DNA of 64,000 nt. Source: Terriglobia bacterium (GTDB lineage: Bacteria > Acidobacteriota > Terriglobia > Terriglobales > Acidobacteriaceae). The stretch lies in NCBI GenBank assembly GCA_020073665.1, contig JAIQEU010000006.1, forward strand, positions 434,001 to 498,000. The letters run 5' to 3'. Below are positions 18,134 through 26,314 of the stretch, piece after piece. A model generated the notes under the pieces. That model ran no database searches and was not told the origin of the DNA. It was given only the letters and a program-made list of their open reading frames with translations. The position numbers were made by a program, and so were the translations under genes. Position 1 is the stretch's first letter, and every line of letters starts with the position of its first letter.

Positions 18134-18790
18134 TTAGTCGTGAAGCACGATGTCGAGCAACGAACTGTGAATCTCCAATCCACCGTTGTACTGAATGAAA
18201 CCCAGACGCCGGAACCGATTCATAAAGAAATTGACTCGTGCCCGCGTGGTTCCGATCATTTCTGCCAAAGTTTCCTGGCTTATCTTAGGCAGCACGACTT
18301 CTGATCTGCCATCCTTGCCGAAGCGGGCCAACAGCAAGAGAGTCCGCGCCAGGCGTTTCTCAGCCGAGTTAAAGAGCTGATCCACCAGATCCTCTTGAAT
18401 CTGAGAATTGCGCGTGACCAGATAGGCGACAAACAGGTCGGAGAATGCGTGTTCGCGGTGCAACACGCTCAGCATCGTCTTTCGTTCGATTCTAAGTACA
18501 GAACAGTCTGTAATTGCGGTGGCCGATGCCATGCGCTTAGGCTGGTCCGAGGTAATACATCCCTCGCCCATGAATTCATCCTGTCCCAGCAGCGCAATCG
18601 TAGCCTCTTTGCCCTGCTTGGACAGGACCGAGAGTTTGACTCGCCCTTTCTGAATGTAAAACACCGCGTCAGCAGGTTGTCCCTGGGCGAAGATGGTTCG
18701 GTTTTTTCGATATTGCACCATGGCTCTTCCCAGGCCGCTCTGGGCCAGGTAAGCCCTGGGGTCAAAAGGCCGCGCTTTACCACGGGCCAT
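18134..18790 (-). CDS. Crp/Fnr-family transcription regulator
   Basis: A 218-residue regulator. It has an N-terminal cyclic-nucleotide-binding-like beta-barrel (about 25-130, with GQPADAVFYIQKGRVKLSV and GEGCITSD) and a C-terminal winged helix-turn-helix (QETLAEMIGTTRARVNFFMNRFRRLG, about 170-200). No Fnr-type N-terminal cysteines are present, so it is not an oxygen-sensing Fe-S form; the ligand is unknown. An upstream in-frame ATG (18853) was rejected because the ATG at 18790 has a perfect GGAGG seven bases upstream. A TATAAT box on this strand (18852-18857) would also place transcription start inside the longer version. It diverges from the receiver gene at 19108. Confidence 0.9.
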   Translation of the reverse strand: MARGKARPFDPRAYLAQSGLGRAMVQYRKNRTIFAQGQPADAVFYIQKGRVKLSVLSKQGKEATIALLGQDEFMGEGCITSDQPKRMASATAITDCSVLRIERKTMLSVLHREHAFSDLFVAYLVTRNSQIQEDLVDQLFNSAEKRLARTLLLLARFGKDGRSEVVLPKISQETLAEMIGTTRARVNFFMNRFRRLGFIQYNGGLEIHSSLLDIVLHD

Positions 18791-19107
18791 AAGTACCTCC
18801 CAGAAAACCCCGCGCCTTGATAGTTCCATCCGGGGCGTGCATGTGTGCGTCATTATAACTATGTTCTACGAGTCGCGAGCATCGAATAATGGTGGCAACC
18901 GCACCGGGCCCGATTATGCAAACTTGTGCGATTTTGAACAGACAAGGCTCAAGTTCCCGGGCAAACTCCTTTACACGATAGTGGGGAATTGCGAGTCGAG
19001 CCTTTCGATTTGGGGTTCTCCGTGCAGAAGTGGAAGGGCAGCCTGGCTTCCTTAAATATACCCACTTCACCCCACATAGGCTGGGCTGCTCATCTTTGGA
19101 GGTTCCT
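18791..19107. other. Divergent control region, Crp-like gene and receiver gene
   Basis: 317 bases without a gene. A TATAAT box for the minus-strand regulator lies at 18852-18857. No obvious operator palindrome or riboswitch was recognised. A GGAGG at 19099-19103 serves the receiver gene. Confidence 0.5.
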
Positions 19108-19491
19108 ATGACCCGAGCATATCGAGGACCAGGGAGAATGCTCCTGTGTATCGATGATAGCCAGGCGATTTTGGAGTACGAGAGATCGCTGTTTGAGACA
19201 TCGGGTTACATCGTGATTACAGCGGTATCCGCCTCGCAAGGACTGAGACTTGCGACGATCTGTCGCTTTGACGTGGTGCTTCTCGATTACCACATGCCGG
19301 AAATGAATGGGCACCAGGTCGCTCTTGAGATAAGGCGCGTCAGACCGGAAACTCTGGTGGTCATGGTCTCCGGCAGCGAGATCCCCGAGGAGACTCGCCA
19401 ACTGGTCGACGCGGTCATACCAAAAACTGGAGCCTTCGGCGATTTATTGCCGATTGTCACTCGGCTCTGTGACCAGATGTCGCCAGTTTGA
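19108..19491 (+). CDS. Stand-alone response-regulator receiver protein
   Basis: A 127-residue single-domain receiver. The acidic pair Asp16-Asp17 in LLCIDDSQ, the phosphoacceptor Asp60 in VVLLDYHMPEMNG, Ser88 at the usual Thr/Ser switch position (VVMVSGS) and Lys106 in VIPKTG are all present, so it should be phosphorylated by a partner kinase. No output domain follows, as in CheY- or Spo0F-like relays. The start at 19108 has GGAGG five bases upstream. No histidine kinase lies in the window, so its partner is elsewhere. It diverges from a Crp/Fnr-type gene. Confidence 0.88.
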   Translation: MTRAYRGPGRMLLCIDDSQAILEYERSLFETSGYIVITAVSASQGLRLATICRFDVVLLDYHMPEMNGHQVALEIRRVRPETLVVMVSGSEIPEETRQLVDAVIPKTGAFGDLLPIVTRLCDQMSPV

Positions 19492-19737
19492 TTTCGGCAC
19501 TGCGGAACAGAAGAGGATTGCCTTCACTCGTGAGAGCAAGGAGTTTTGTTTGCCTCGGCTCCACGATCCGCCCTCCCTTCCCCCTCCACGGGCGGTTATA
19601 ACCCCGGCTAGCGATGAGCGGCAACGCTCCATAACCGGCGGTCACACCAGAATTGACTCTCCGACTCGGGGGTAGTAAAGTCCGCAATCCGGCCTTCCGA
19701 GCGGGTTCTAGACCGCAAGGCGGATCAGGAGGATTCG

Positions 19738-21159
19738 ATGAAAACCAGGTTTGTGCATGGCGCGGCACTTTTTCTTTGCCTCATACTCGCTTCCACTGCG
19801 TGGGGCCAGTGGTCATCGGATCCCTCCGTGAACCTTCCGCTGGCAGACAAGGGCAACGGAAATGACCAGGTCCAGCCAAAGATAAGGCCGCTGAGTGGCA
19901 ATGGGTGGTACGTGAGCTGGTTCGATTCCGACCCTAGCACTCCGCCTCCGATTGGCTACGACGTTTATGTGCAGCGCCTGAACCCCGCCGGGGTAGAGCA
20001 GTTGCCGCACAATGGGGCGCTGGTCGCCGACCTGGGCAACAGTTCCACCCAGGACTACGGCCTGGACATCGATAGCAAGGGCCGCGCGCTGCTGGCTTTC
20101 CTGGATACGCGCGATGGCTCTAATCAGCAGGTCACGGCGGAGAAAATCGGCCCCGAAGGAGGGCTTTTGTGGGGACCGCGTGGGGTGCAGCTTACGCATG
20201 ATCGCACCAGCTTCCACGCCGCGCCAAAGATTGCAGGCACCAGCGACGGCGATGTAGTCGTGGCCTGGACCAGCGACAGCAACGTCGTGCTGCAGAGGCT
20301 CGACGCCAAAGGCCATCCCCTGTGGGGCGCAGGCATCGTGTTCAGTGAATCGGGGTTCAACTATTCGGTGTCCGATTTGCACGCTGCGGACAATGGATCG
20401 GTGATTCTGTCCTTTGTAAGAGACCAGGGGTTTGGAAGCGACCGGCAGCTGCGGGCCAATAAGCTCTCGTCAACCGGTGCCCTGCTTTGGGGGGCGCAGA
20501 ACCTCAGCATCTTCGATCAAGGTTCACTGCAGTTTGGCAACTTTCCGTACTTCGTTCCTGACGGCAGCGGGGGGGCGGTGTTTGCCTGGTATACGAGCTC
20601 ACCAGCATTGCAGTGCTTTGCGCAGCACATCCGCGCGGACGGCAGCGAAGCTTTCCCGCACAACGGGTCAGCAGCCTCGACGAACACGGCCAACGTCAGG
20701 GTCTCGCCCTCCGCGTCCTACCGTGCCGCCACCGACGAGACGTTTCTGTTCTGGACCGAGGAAGACTCTAACCAGTTCACCAATGGTGTGTCTGCGCAGA
20801 AGTTCGACAGTACCGGCGTGAGAAAATGGGGCCAGACTGGTTTGACGCTGGTGCCGCTTGGTGCGGATTCGCAGATTTTCGTCGAGAACGTGCAGACCGG
20901 CAGCGGGGCACTGGTCTTCTGGGTTGATCAGGCGAGCTTTACATCGTCGACGATTCAGGCGACGAAGTTAGACGGCGGCGGAAATGTTGTGTGCGCGCAG
21001 TTTCCGGTTTCTACAACTGCTGTGAGCCCGTTCGGGCTGGTTGCTGACAAAGCGAAATCGGGTCTTGCTGCCCTGGCTTGGGCGGATAGCCGGATTGGCA
21101 ACAATGCCATCTACATTCAGAATGTGAACAAGGATTGTTCGCTGGGACAGCATAACTGA
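19738..21159 (+). CDS. Large secreted repeat protein, probable beta-propeller
   Basis: A 473-residue protein with a signal peptide (MKTRFVHGAALFLCLILASTAWG, cleavage before QW). The mature region repeats a theme of about 55-60 residues with a central hydrophobic W/F strand, for example GGAVFAWYTSS, GDVVVAWTSDSNV and GSVILSFVRD, interleaved with LWG segments. This suggests blades of a beta-propeller, as in sialidase-like or YncE-like proteins. No catalytic residues stand out. GGAGG lies about seven bases before the ATG. The 246 bases upstream hold no gene. Its function is unknown; it is probably periplasmic or extracellular. Confidence 0.8.
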   Translation: MKTRFVHGAALFLCLILASTAWGQWSSDPSVNLPLADKGNGNDQVQPKIRPLSGNGWYVSWFDSDPSTPPPIGYDVYVQRLNPAGVEQLPHNGALVADLGNSSTQDYGLDIDSKGRALLAFLDTRDGSNQQVTAEKIGPEGGLLWGPRGVQLTHDRTSFHAAPKIAGTSDGDVVVAWTSDSNVVLQRLDAKGHPLWGAGIVFSESGFNYSVSDLHAADNGSVILSFVRDQGFGSDRQLRANKLSSTGALLWGAQNLSIFDQGSLQFGNFPYFVPDGSGGAVFAWYTSSPALQCFAQHIRADGSEAFPHNGSAASTNTANVRVSPSASYRAATDETFLFWTEEDSNQFTNGVSAQKFDSTGVRKWGQTGLTLVPLGADSQIFVENVQTGSGALVFWVDQASFTSSTIQATKLDGGGNVVCAQFPVSTTAVSPFGLVADKAKSGLAALAWADSRIGNNAIYIQNVNKDCSLGQHN

Positions 21160-21233
21160 AACTGAGCCCCGGTGGCGCGGCATGAGTCAGGGGTGGTGAG
21201 CACCGAAAACAGGATGGACTTGCGTCCGGTTGA

Positions 21234-21812
21234 TCACGGTGCCGGTTGGATGATGCCTGTTGCCTTGTTGACGGAATTCCATTCGCTTGCGAGGACGGCG
21301 AAGATTACGTCATCGACCCATTCACCCTTGAACCACAGGCTTCTGACAAAGTGAGCCTCTTTCCGCATTCCAACCCGCTGCAGTAATTTCACGGATTGAA
21401 CATTGCAAGGATCTACCGAGCCAAACGCTCGATGTTTGCCAAGTGCGAGAAAAAGGTAATCCAGCAGTGCGCGCAAGGCTTCGGTGGCGTAGCCTCGCCC
21501 CTGGAACTCCGGGGCCAGCGCAATCCCAATCTCTGCGTGACGTGGCTCGGCTTCGAGTACCCGGAAACCGCAATCGCCGATCAGTTCGCGACTGGAGGCG
21601 AGGATGATCCCGATCTGATACCACAATCCAGGTCTGCCCGCCTCAGTCCCTGCCAAATCGCGGATGTATGACTGAATTGCATCTGCGGATTGTGTTCCCC
21701 ATGACTGGAAGCGGGAAACCTCCGGATGACTTCGGTATTCGAAGATTCTGTGGGCATCGCTTAGCTCAAGATCGCGAAGCGCCAAGTGCGCAGTCACTAT
21801 CGCTGAAAACAT
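21234..21812 (-). CDS. GNAT-family N-acetyltransferase, RimJ-like
   Basis: About 192 residues of the GNAT fold. The acetyl-CoA-binding loop is EIGIALAPEFQGRGYATEALRALLDY (Q/R-x-x-G-x-A), followed by a strand with FGSVDPCNVQSVKLLQRVGMRKEA that is typical of the RimJ/RimL and SpeG branch. It would acetylate an amino group of a protein, ribosomal or small-molecule substrate in the cytoplasm. The frame extends to 21926 and would overlap the next gene's start. The ATG at 21812 (MFSAIVTAHLALRDL) matches the usual family beginning and was chosen. It diverges from the DapA-family gene, with about 80 bases between starts. Confidence 0.85.
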   Translation of the reverse strand: MFSAIVTAHLALRDLELSDAHRIFEYRSHPEVSRFQSWGTQSADAIQSYIRDLAGTEAGRPGLWYQIGIILASSRELIGDCGFRVLEAEPRHAEIGIALAPEFQGRGYATEALRALLDYLFLALGKHRAFGSVDPCNVQSVKLLQRVGMRKEAHFVRSLWFKGEWVDDVIFAVLASEWNSVNKATGIIQPAP

Positions 21813-21891
21813 GTGGGCATTAAGGTTATCAGGATGACCACACTGAGGGCCAAGCTGGTAAGCTAAAGGCTGAAAGCTGAGGGCTGGCCCT

Positions 21892-22950
21892 ATGCTTCTT
21901 AACGGTATCTTCGCTCCCATCACCACGCCCTTCTATCCTGAGGGCAGCGTTTATTTTAAGAAGCTCGAAGCCAACGTTGAGCACTACTCGAAAACTCCGC
22001 TGGCCGGGATTGTGGTGCTGGGTTCGACCGGGGAAGCGATTCTGCTTTCTGACGACGAACGCCGCCAGGTTCTGAAAAGCGCGCGCGAAGCGGCGGCTCC
22101 CAATAAAGTGCTGGTTGCCGGAACCGGAATCGAGTCCGCCAGCGAAACCCTGCGCCTGACCGAATACGCTGCCGAGCTGGGCTACGACGTGGCCATGGTG
22201 CGCACGCCGCACTACTACAAAAAGATGATGCAGCCGGCGAACATGCTGGCGTTTTACCGCACCGTCGCCGACCGCTCGCCGCTGCCGGTCATCATCTACA
22301 ACTTTCCGCAGGCGACCGGGTACGACATCCCGGCGGAAATCGTCATTGAACTCGCCGGACATCCAAACCTCATCGGTATTAAAGAGTCGAGCGGCGACGT
22401 GGAAAAAGTTCGCAAGATGGTGGAAGGCACGCGGCAGGTAAAGCGCAGCGCCACCGTGACCGAGACTTTCGACGCGGTCACGCCGCGCATGCTGAAGGCC
22501 GCGAGCAATGGAGGCGGAGAGCTGGTCACGATCGGCGCCGCGGAGGGGGCCTCCAAGCCATCATCTGCAGCGGTCAGCGTGGTCAGCGGATTGAAGACGC
22601 GGCAGAAGGAAGTAGGATTCCAGGTGTTGGTCGGCGCAGCGCAGAAACTGGAACCGTCACTGCAGGCCGGCGCGGTAGGCGCGATCCTGGCGTTTGCCGA
22701 CGCCGCGCCGACCGCCTGCTACGAAATCTATGCCGCCTGGAAAGAAGGCGACAACGAGCTGGCACGCCTGAAACAGGATCGCATTGCCAAGGCCGCGCAG
22801 AGCATTGTGGGCGAGATGAGCATCCCGGGGGTGAAGTACGCCATGGATTTCAACGGCTACTTCGGGGGGCCGGTCCGGCTGCCGCTGTTGCCGGTGACCG
22901 CGGATTTGAAAACAGAAGTGGAGCAGTTACTGGCGGACATTCGGAATTGA
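21892..22950 (+). CDS. DapA-family aldolase/synthase, HOGA1-like
   Basis: A 352-residue class I aldolase of the dihydrodipicolinate synthase superfamily. The Schiff-base Lys164 lies in IGIKESSG, and the catalytic Tyr136 in VIIYNFPQATGYDIP. The substrate loop reads LGSTGEA. The segments TPHYYK and VADRSPLPVIIYNFP resemble 4-hydroxy-2-oxoglutarate aldolases more than true DapA. It is about 60 residues longer than DapA (about 292), with extra sequence around residues 175-235. Possible substrates are 4-hydroxy-2-oxoglutarate or another 2-oxo acid; DapA activity is less likely but not excluded. There is no obvious operon partner. Confidence 0.82.
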   Translation: MLLNGIFAPITTPFYPEGSVYFKKLEANVEHYSKTPLAGIVVLGSTGEAILLSDDERRQVLKSAREAAAPNKVLVAGTGIESASETLRLTEYAAELGYDVAMVRTPHYYKKMMQPANMLAFYRTVADRSPLPVIIYNFPQATGYDIPAEIVIELAGHPNLIGIKESSGDVEKVRKMVEGTRQVKRSATVTETFDAVTPRMLKAASNGGGELVTIGAAEGASKPSSAAVSVVSGLKTRQKEVGFQVLVGAAQKLEPSLQAGAVGAILAFADAAPTACYEIYAAWKEGDNELARLKQDRIAKAAQSIVGEMSIPGVKYAMDFNGYFGGPVRLPLLPVTADLKTEVEQLLADIRN

Positions 22951-22995
22951 GCCGAGAGCCTCGCACCCGGGCATCGCAAACCAGCACTAGACCTC

Positions 22996-23011
22996 GGCGG
23001 CTAAAGCCGCC
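22996..23011. repeat. Short palindrome, GGCTAAAGCC type
   Basis: GGCGGCT and AGCCGCC arms around AA, a perfect stem. A shorter relative sits at 7379-7388. It is intergenic, downstream of the aldolase gene. Confidence 0.5.
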
Positions 23012-23015
23012 CCGG

Positions 23016-23258
23016 CTAAAGGGTGAGGGCACTTCGCCCAGCCGCCGCTCGACGGCGAGGGGCCGGGCTTTGCGAGAGCGATTGCTGACGCGACGTCCCT
23101 TTGACGATGTTTTCACGTTCAGACAGCGCCAGGAGCCGCTTGACAATCTCTGCCTTTTCCTTTTTTTGTGCCTTTTTGGGCTTACCTGCACGAGCTTTCA
23201 CTAGGATCGCGAACACTGCCAGGGCGCTCGCCCCTCCGACCAATACGATTGTAGTCAT
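23016..23258 (-). CDS. Small single-span membrane protein, hypothetical
   Basis: An 80-residue open frame that begins MTTIVLVGGASALAVFAILVK, a credible membrane helix, followed by a strongly basic, helix-prone stretch (KARAGKPKKAQKKEKAEIVKR) ending around SERENIV. Its last part runs into a palindromic intergenic repeat, so the real stop may be recent or fortuitous. There is no strong ribosome-binding site (AGAGAG about eight bases before the ATG). No family is recognised. The arrangement of a signal anchor and charged tail is a common one for small membrane proteins, which is the main reason to keep it. Confidence 0.4.
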   Translation of the reverse strand: MTTIVLVGGASALAVFAILVKARAGKPKKAQKKEKAEIVKRLLALSERENIVKGTSRQQSLSQSPAPRRRAAAGRSALTL

Positions 23259-23369
23259 CTACGCTGCTCTCTTTAGCATGGGTGCTCAAACCAGTGTTTC
23301 TAGGCGGAATTGTGCGCTTGCCGAGGTTGCAGCAGATAGGTTACGAAGGTTGCTGTCCTGAAACAGCCA

Positions 23370-23750
23370 CTAAGCCGCTAGTAGCGCCACGCCCCCCGCC
23401 ACCAGCAACGCGGCCATCCAGCGGCGATGGTCTACGCGTTCGTGCAGGAAGAACTTGGCGGCGACGGCGTTGGCTACGAAAGTTAGGGAGGCCGAGGCCG
23501 GGGCCACCAGGCTTACGTCTCCCCAGGAGAGGCCGAACAGCAGGGCGTAGAAGGCCACCGTCATGGCCAGCACGCCGAGCAGGAAATACGGGTTCCTCAC
23601 AATGCGTCCTACCACTTTCCAGAGTCCGGCCTGCTTAAAGAGTTCTCCCACATCGCCTACCTGCTTCATGGCACGCGCCAGCAGCACGTCGCCGGTGGTG
23701 GATGCCAGCACGATGGTGAGGATGCCGCTCCACACGTAGAGCTGCTTCAT
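23370..23750 (-). CDS. Half-size EamA/DMT-type transporter subunit B
   Basis: A 126-residue membrane protein with four predicted helices and the EamA-like ending NAVAAKFFLHERVDHRRWMAALLVAGGVALLAA. That is half the size of a ten-helix EamA protein and resembles ArnE/ArnF or SMR-type subunits, which work as dimers. The frame extends to 24044, but the ATG at 23750 was chosen because it overlaps the stop of the paired gene by the four bases ATGA. Together the two genes probably make an antiparallel heterodimer. The substrate is unknown, with lipid-linked sugar or polar lipid flipping the family precedent. Confidence 0.85.
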   Translation of the reverse strand: MKQLYVWSGILTIVLASTTGDVLLARAMKQVGDVGELFKQAGLWKVVGRIVRNPYFLLGVLAMTVAFYALLFGLSWGDVSLVAPASASLTFVANAVAAKFFLHERVDHRRWMAALLVAGGVALLAA

Positions 23751-24187
23751 GGCGTCACCCGGGTTGTGGCCGCTTCGTCGGCACAGGGTTTGAGGTCCGC
23801 TTTCGGCGGGTGGTGGGTCAGTTCCGGTCCCTGGGTGACGAACCCCACCCCGGCGGAAATCAGCAGGATGCCCAGCCATCGCGTGGTGGTCACCTGCTCG
23901 TGCAGTATGAACTTGGCGATCAGGGCGAGCAAAACGTATCCCAGGGAACTGGCCGGCAGGACGTAGGTCAGGTCGGCCCAGGAGAGGGCGGTCATGTAGC
24001 TGGCAAAGAAGCCGAGCAGGCACAGGATCCCCACCGCGACCCACGGATTCAGGATGGCAAGGATGAGATCGGGAAGATGATTCAGGGAAATGCTGCCCAC
24101 TTCCGTCATGCCGTGGCGGAGGAGGGAGTCGCCGCTGGCCGCGAATACGGTGACGCCGGCCAGCACCAGATACTTGCGAAAGGTCAA
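23747..24187 (-). CDS. Half-size EamA/DMT-type transporter subunit A
   Basis: A 146-residue protein with four membrane helices, a conserved ending IAKFILHEQVTTTRWLGILLISAGVGFV, and a hydrophilic C-terminal tail of about 25 residues. It is homologous in pattern to its neighbour (FLHERVDHRRW versus FILHEQVTTTRW), which points to an ancient duplication giving a two-gene transporter like ArnE/ArnF. The start is a TTG at 24185-24187 with GGGAAAG about six bases upstream. It overlaps the second gene by ATGA. It lies downstream of hpnJ on the same strand, 128 bases away. Confidence 0.85.
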   Translation of the reverse strand: MTFRKYLVLAGVTVFAASGDSLLRHGMTEVGSISLNHLPDLILAILNPWVAVGILCLLGFFASYMTALSWADLTYVLPASSLGYVLLALIAKFILHEQVTTTRWLGILLISAGVGFVTQGPELTHHPPKADLKPCADEAATTRVTP

Positions 24188-24279
24188 CTGTCTTTCCCTA
24201 GCAGGCTGCGGAAAAAATCAAAACCCAGATTCCTTACCGGCAAGCCGGTTCGGAATGACAACCCGTAAAGAGCTTCGCA

Positions 24280-24297
24280 GCGCGACTGAAGTCGCGC
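24280..24297. repeat. Short palindrome between hpnJ and the EamA pair
   Basis: Eight-base arms GCGCGACT and AGTCGCGC around GA. It is intergenic with no T-run. It resembles short palindromic units scattered in acidobacterial intergenic DNA. Confidence 0.5.
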
Positions 24298-24315
24298 CCT
24301 TTCAAAGCACACCCG

Positions 24316-25794
24316 CTAAGCCTTGACGGGTTCGGCCGCGGTCGCAGTTTCTTCGCGCTCGTGCTTTTCCCTGACCCACTTGTGGCGGGCGGCGCGGAGC
24401 TTGAGAAACGACTTGGCTTCCTTGTACAGGCGTTTGCGGTCGTTGCTGTCGAACGCCGCTTTTTTCAGGATGCGGTACACCGCCTTGGGGCGGAAGTAGT
24501 ATTCGTCGTAGAAGTTGTGCACGGCGGCCAGAATCTCGTCCGCGGGCAATCCGGGATACTGGATCTGGGCCAACTGGTGCCCGCCTTCGTCTACCATCTT
24601 GGTGTCGGCCACCATGAAACCATTGCTCACGGCGTGGTCGTAAAGTTCGGTGCCGGGATAGGCATGGGCGACCGAGACTTGGATGGTCTCGACGTCGAGT
24701 TCCTTGGCAAACGCTATGGTGTTGCGGATGGTCTCGCGCGTCTCACCGGGCAAGCCCATGATGAAATCGCCGTGGATGACCAGTCCGAGCTTGTGGCAGT
24801 CCTTGGTGAACTGGCGGGCGCGTTCGATGGTGGCGCCCTTCTTGATGTTCTTCAGGATCTGCTGGTCGCCGGATTCATAGCCAACAATTAACAGGCGGCA
24901 GCCGGCGTCTTTCATAGCCTTCAGGGTTTCGAAGTCGGTGGTGACCCGCGAGGTGCATGACCACGTCAGCCCGAGCGGCTTCAGCTTGGCGCAGAGCTCG
25001 ATCGTCCTTGCCTTCTGGATGTTGAAGGTGTCGTCGTCGAAGAAAAATTCTTTCACGTTCGGCCAATACTCCTTCGCTTTGGCCATCTCTGCGGCCACGT
25101 CATCGGTGGAGCGCTTGCGCCACGGATGCCCGCTCAGGGTCTGCGGCCAAAGGCAGAAAGTACACTGCGCTGGACAGCCGCGGGTGGTGTAGAGCGACAC
25201 GAAGGGATTAAGCAGAAACGGCACGTTGTAGCGGGTCACATCCAAGTCGCGCTTGTAAACGTCGGTGACGTGCGGCAGGGCGTCGAGGTCCTGAATCTGC
25301 GGGGCGTCGGGGTTGTGCACGACCTTGCCATTCTTCAGGTACGACACGCCCGCAATCTCTTCCAACGGCTTGCCTTTGGCGTAGTCGACAATGGCGTAGT
25401 CGAATTCCTTGCGGCACACAAAGTCGATTGCCGGACACTGCTTCAGCGATTTCTCCGGAAGCACGCTGACGTGCGGCCCAACGAAGGCGATCTTGATCTT
25501 GGGATTCACATCCTTGATGGCCTGTGCCAGCCGGATGTCGCCGGGGAACCCGGGGGTGCTGGTAAACAGCACCAGGAACTCGTAGTCGCGGGCAATCTGG
25601 ATGGTTTCTTCGCCAGAGACGTGATGCGGCGGAGCGTCCAGCAGTCGTGCTCCCTCCAACATGCCGGTGGGGTAGGCTAGCCAAACTGGGTACCAATACG
25701 ACTCGATCTCGCGGGTAGCGGGCCAACGTGACCCCGCGCCGCCGTCGAAATTCTCAAATGACGGTGGGTTCAGGAACAGTGTTTTCAGAGGCAT
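24316..25794 (-). CDS. hpnJ: Hopanoid-associated radical SAM protein HpnJ
   Basis: A 492-residue B12-binding-type radical SAM protein. The opening MPLKTLFLNPPSFENFDGG is characteristic of HpnJ. A cobalamin-type Rossmann domain (about 60-150) is followed by the radical SAM barrel with the C-x3-C-x2-C cluster (Cys207, Cys211, Cys214 in RGCPAQCTFC). The family acts on the polar side chain of bacteriohopanetetrol, and genetics in other bacteria links it to formation of the cyclitol ether from the glucosamine form. The usual partners hpnI and hpnK are not in the window. A TATAAG box sits 12 bases before the ATG. Confidence 0.93.
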   Translation of the reverse strand: MPLKTLFLNPPSFENFDGGAGSRWPATREIESYWYPVWLAYPTGMLEGARLLDAPPHHVSGEETIQIARDYEFLVLFTSTPGFPGDIRLAQAIKDVNPKIKIAFVGPHVSVLPEKSLKQCPAIDFVCRKEFDYAIVDYAKGKPLEEIAGVSYLKNGKVVHNPDAPQIQDLDALPHVTDVYKRDLDVTRYNVPFLLNPFVSLYTTRGCPAQCTFCLWPQTLSGHPWRKRSTDDVAAEMAKAKEYWPNVKEFFFDDDTFNIQKARTIELCAKLKPLGLTWSCTSRVTTDFETLKAMKDAGCRLLIVGYESGDQQILKNIKKGATIERARQFTKDCHKLGLVIHGDFIMGLPGETRETIRNTIAFAKELDVETIQVSVAHAYPGTELYDHAVSNGFMVADTKMVDEGGHQLAQIQYPGLPADEILAAVHNFYDEYYFRPKAVYRILKKAAFDSNDRKRLYKEAKSFLKLRAARHKWVREKHEREETATAAEPVKA

Positions 25795-26083
25795 ATAGTT
25801 GAGTGACTTATATTAACATTCCTCGGCGAATTTCCCGTAGTACCCCACCGTGTACGTGAACGACGAGCCTGGACCATGGCCTGAGTGTAAAGCCAGTCTA
25901 GCTGGCCGCCGGGATGCGAACAAACCCTTTGCGTTGAATGGGATGTTAGATGCGTTGAAAAGGGAAAAAGACCTCCAAACGGGCCGAAAATTGATAGCAG
26001 AGCCAGGGGCAATAGGGAATGCAGCGATTGGGCTCGCCCGTATTGCAGGGAGCTTCGCTTCGGTGGTAATCTCGCGGCAGTGA

Positions 26084-26158
26084 GCGGGAGTAGTTCAGCG
26101 GTAGAACGCCAGCTTCCCAAGCTGGATGTCGCCGGTTCGATCCCGGTCTCCCGCTCCA
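26084..26158 (+). tRNA. tRNA-Gly (anticodon CCC)
   Basis: A 75-nt cloverleaf with 7-bp acceptor stem (GCGGGAG with CTCCCGC), D arm GTTC/GAAC, and anticodon stem CCAGC/GCTGG with loop TTCCCAA, so anticodon CCC. It has a five-base variable loop, T arm with TTCGATC, discriminator T and an encoded CCA end. It is an isolated single gene; a protein-like frame on the opposite strand is a known artefact. Confidence 0.97.
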
Positions 26159-26314
26159 AGTTTCCAATCTTAGCTTTCGGGTCAAAGACTATGTGAGTGA
26201 TCGCCCACGACCCGAAAGCCCCGCACATCCTTCGGTCGCTGTGTAATTGTCCCCGTCCGGCTGGCTCCGGCTCCTATGCCCTCCAGCTAAACGCAAGAAC
26301 TCCGACCCGACATT

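Noticed and set aside
25946-26185. Protein-like frame on the minus strand containing GSNRRHPAWEAGVLPL
   Set aside because: It is the antisense reading of the tRNA-Gly gene. This peptide is a recurrent false annotation across bacteria.
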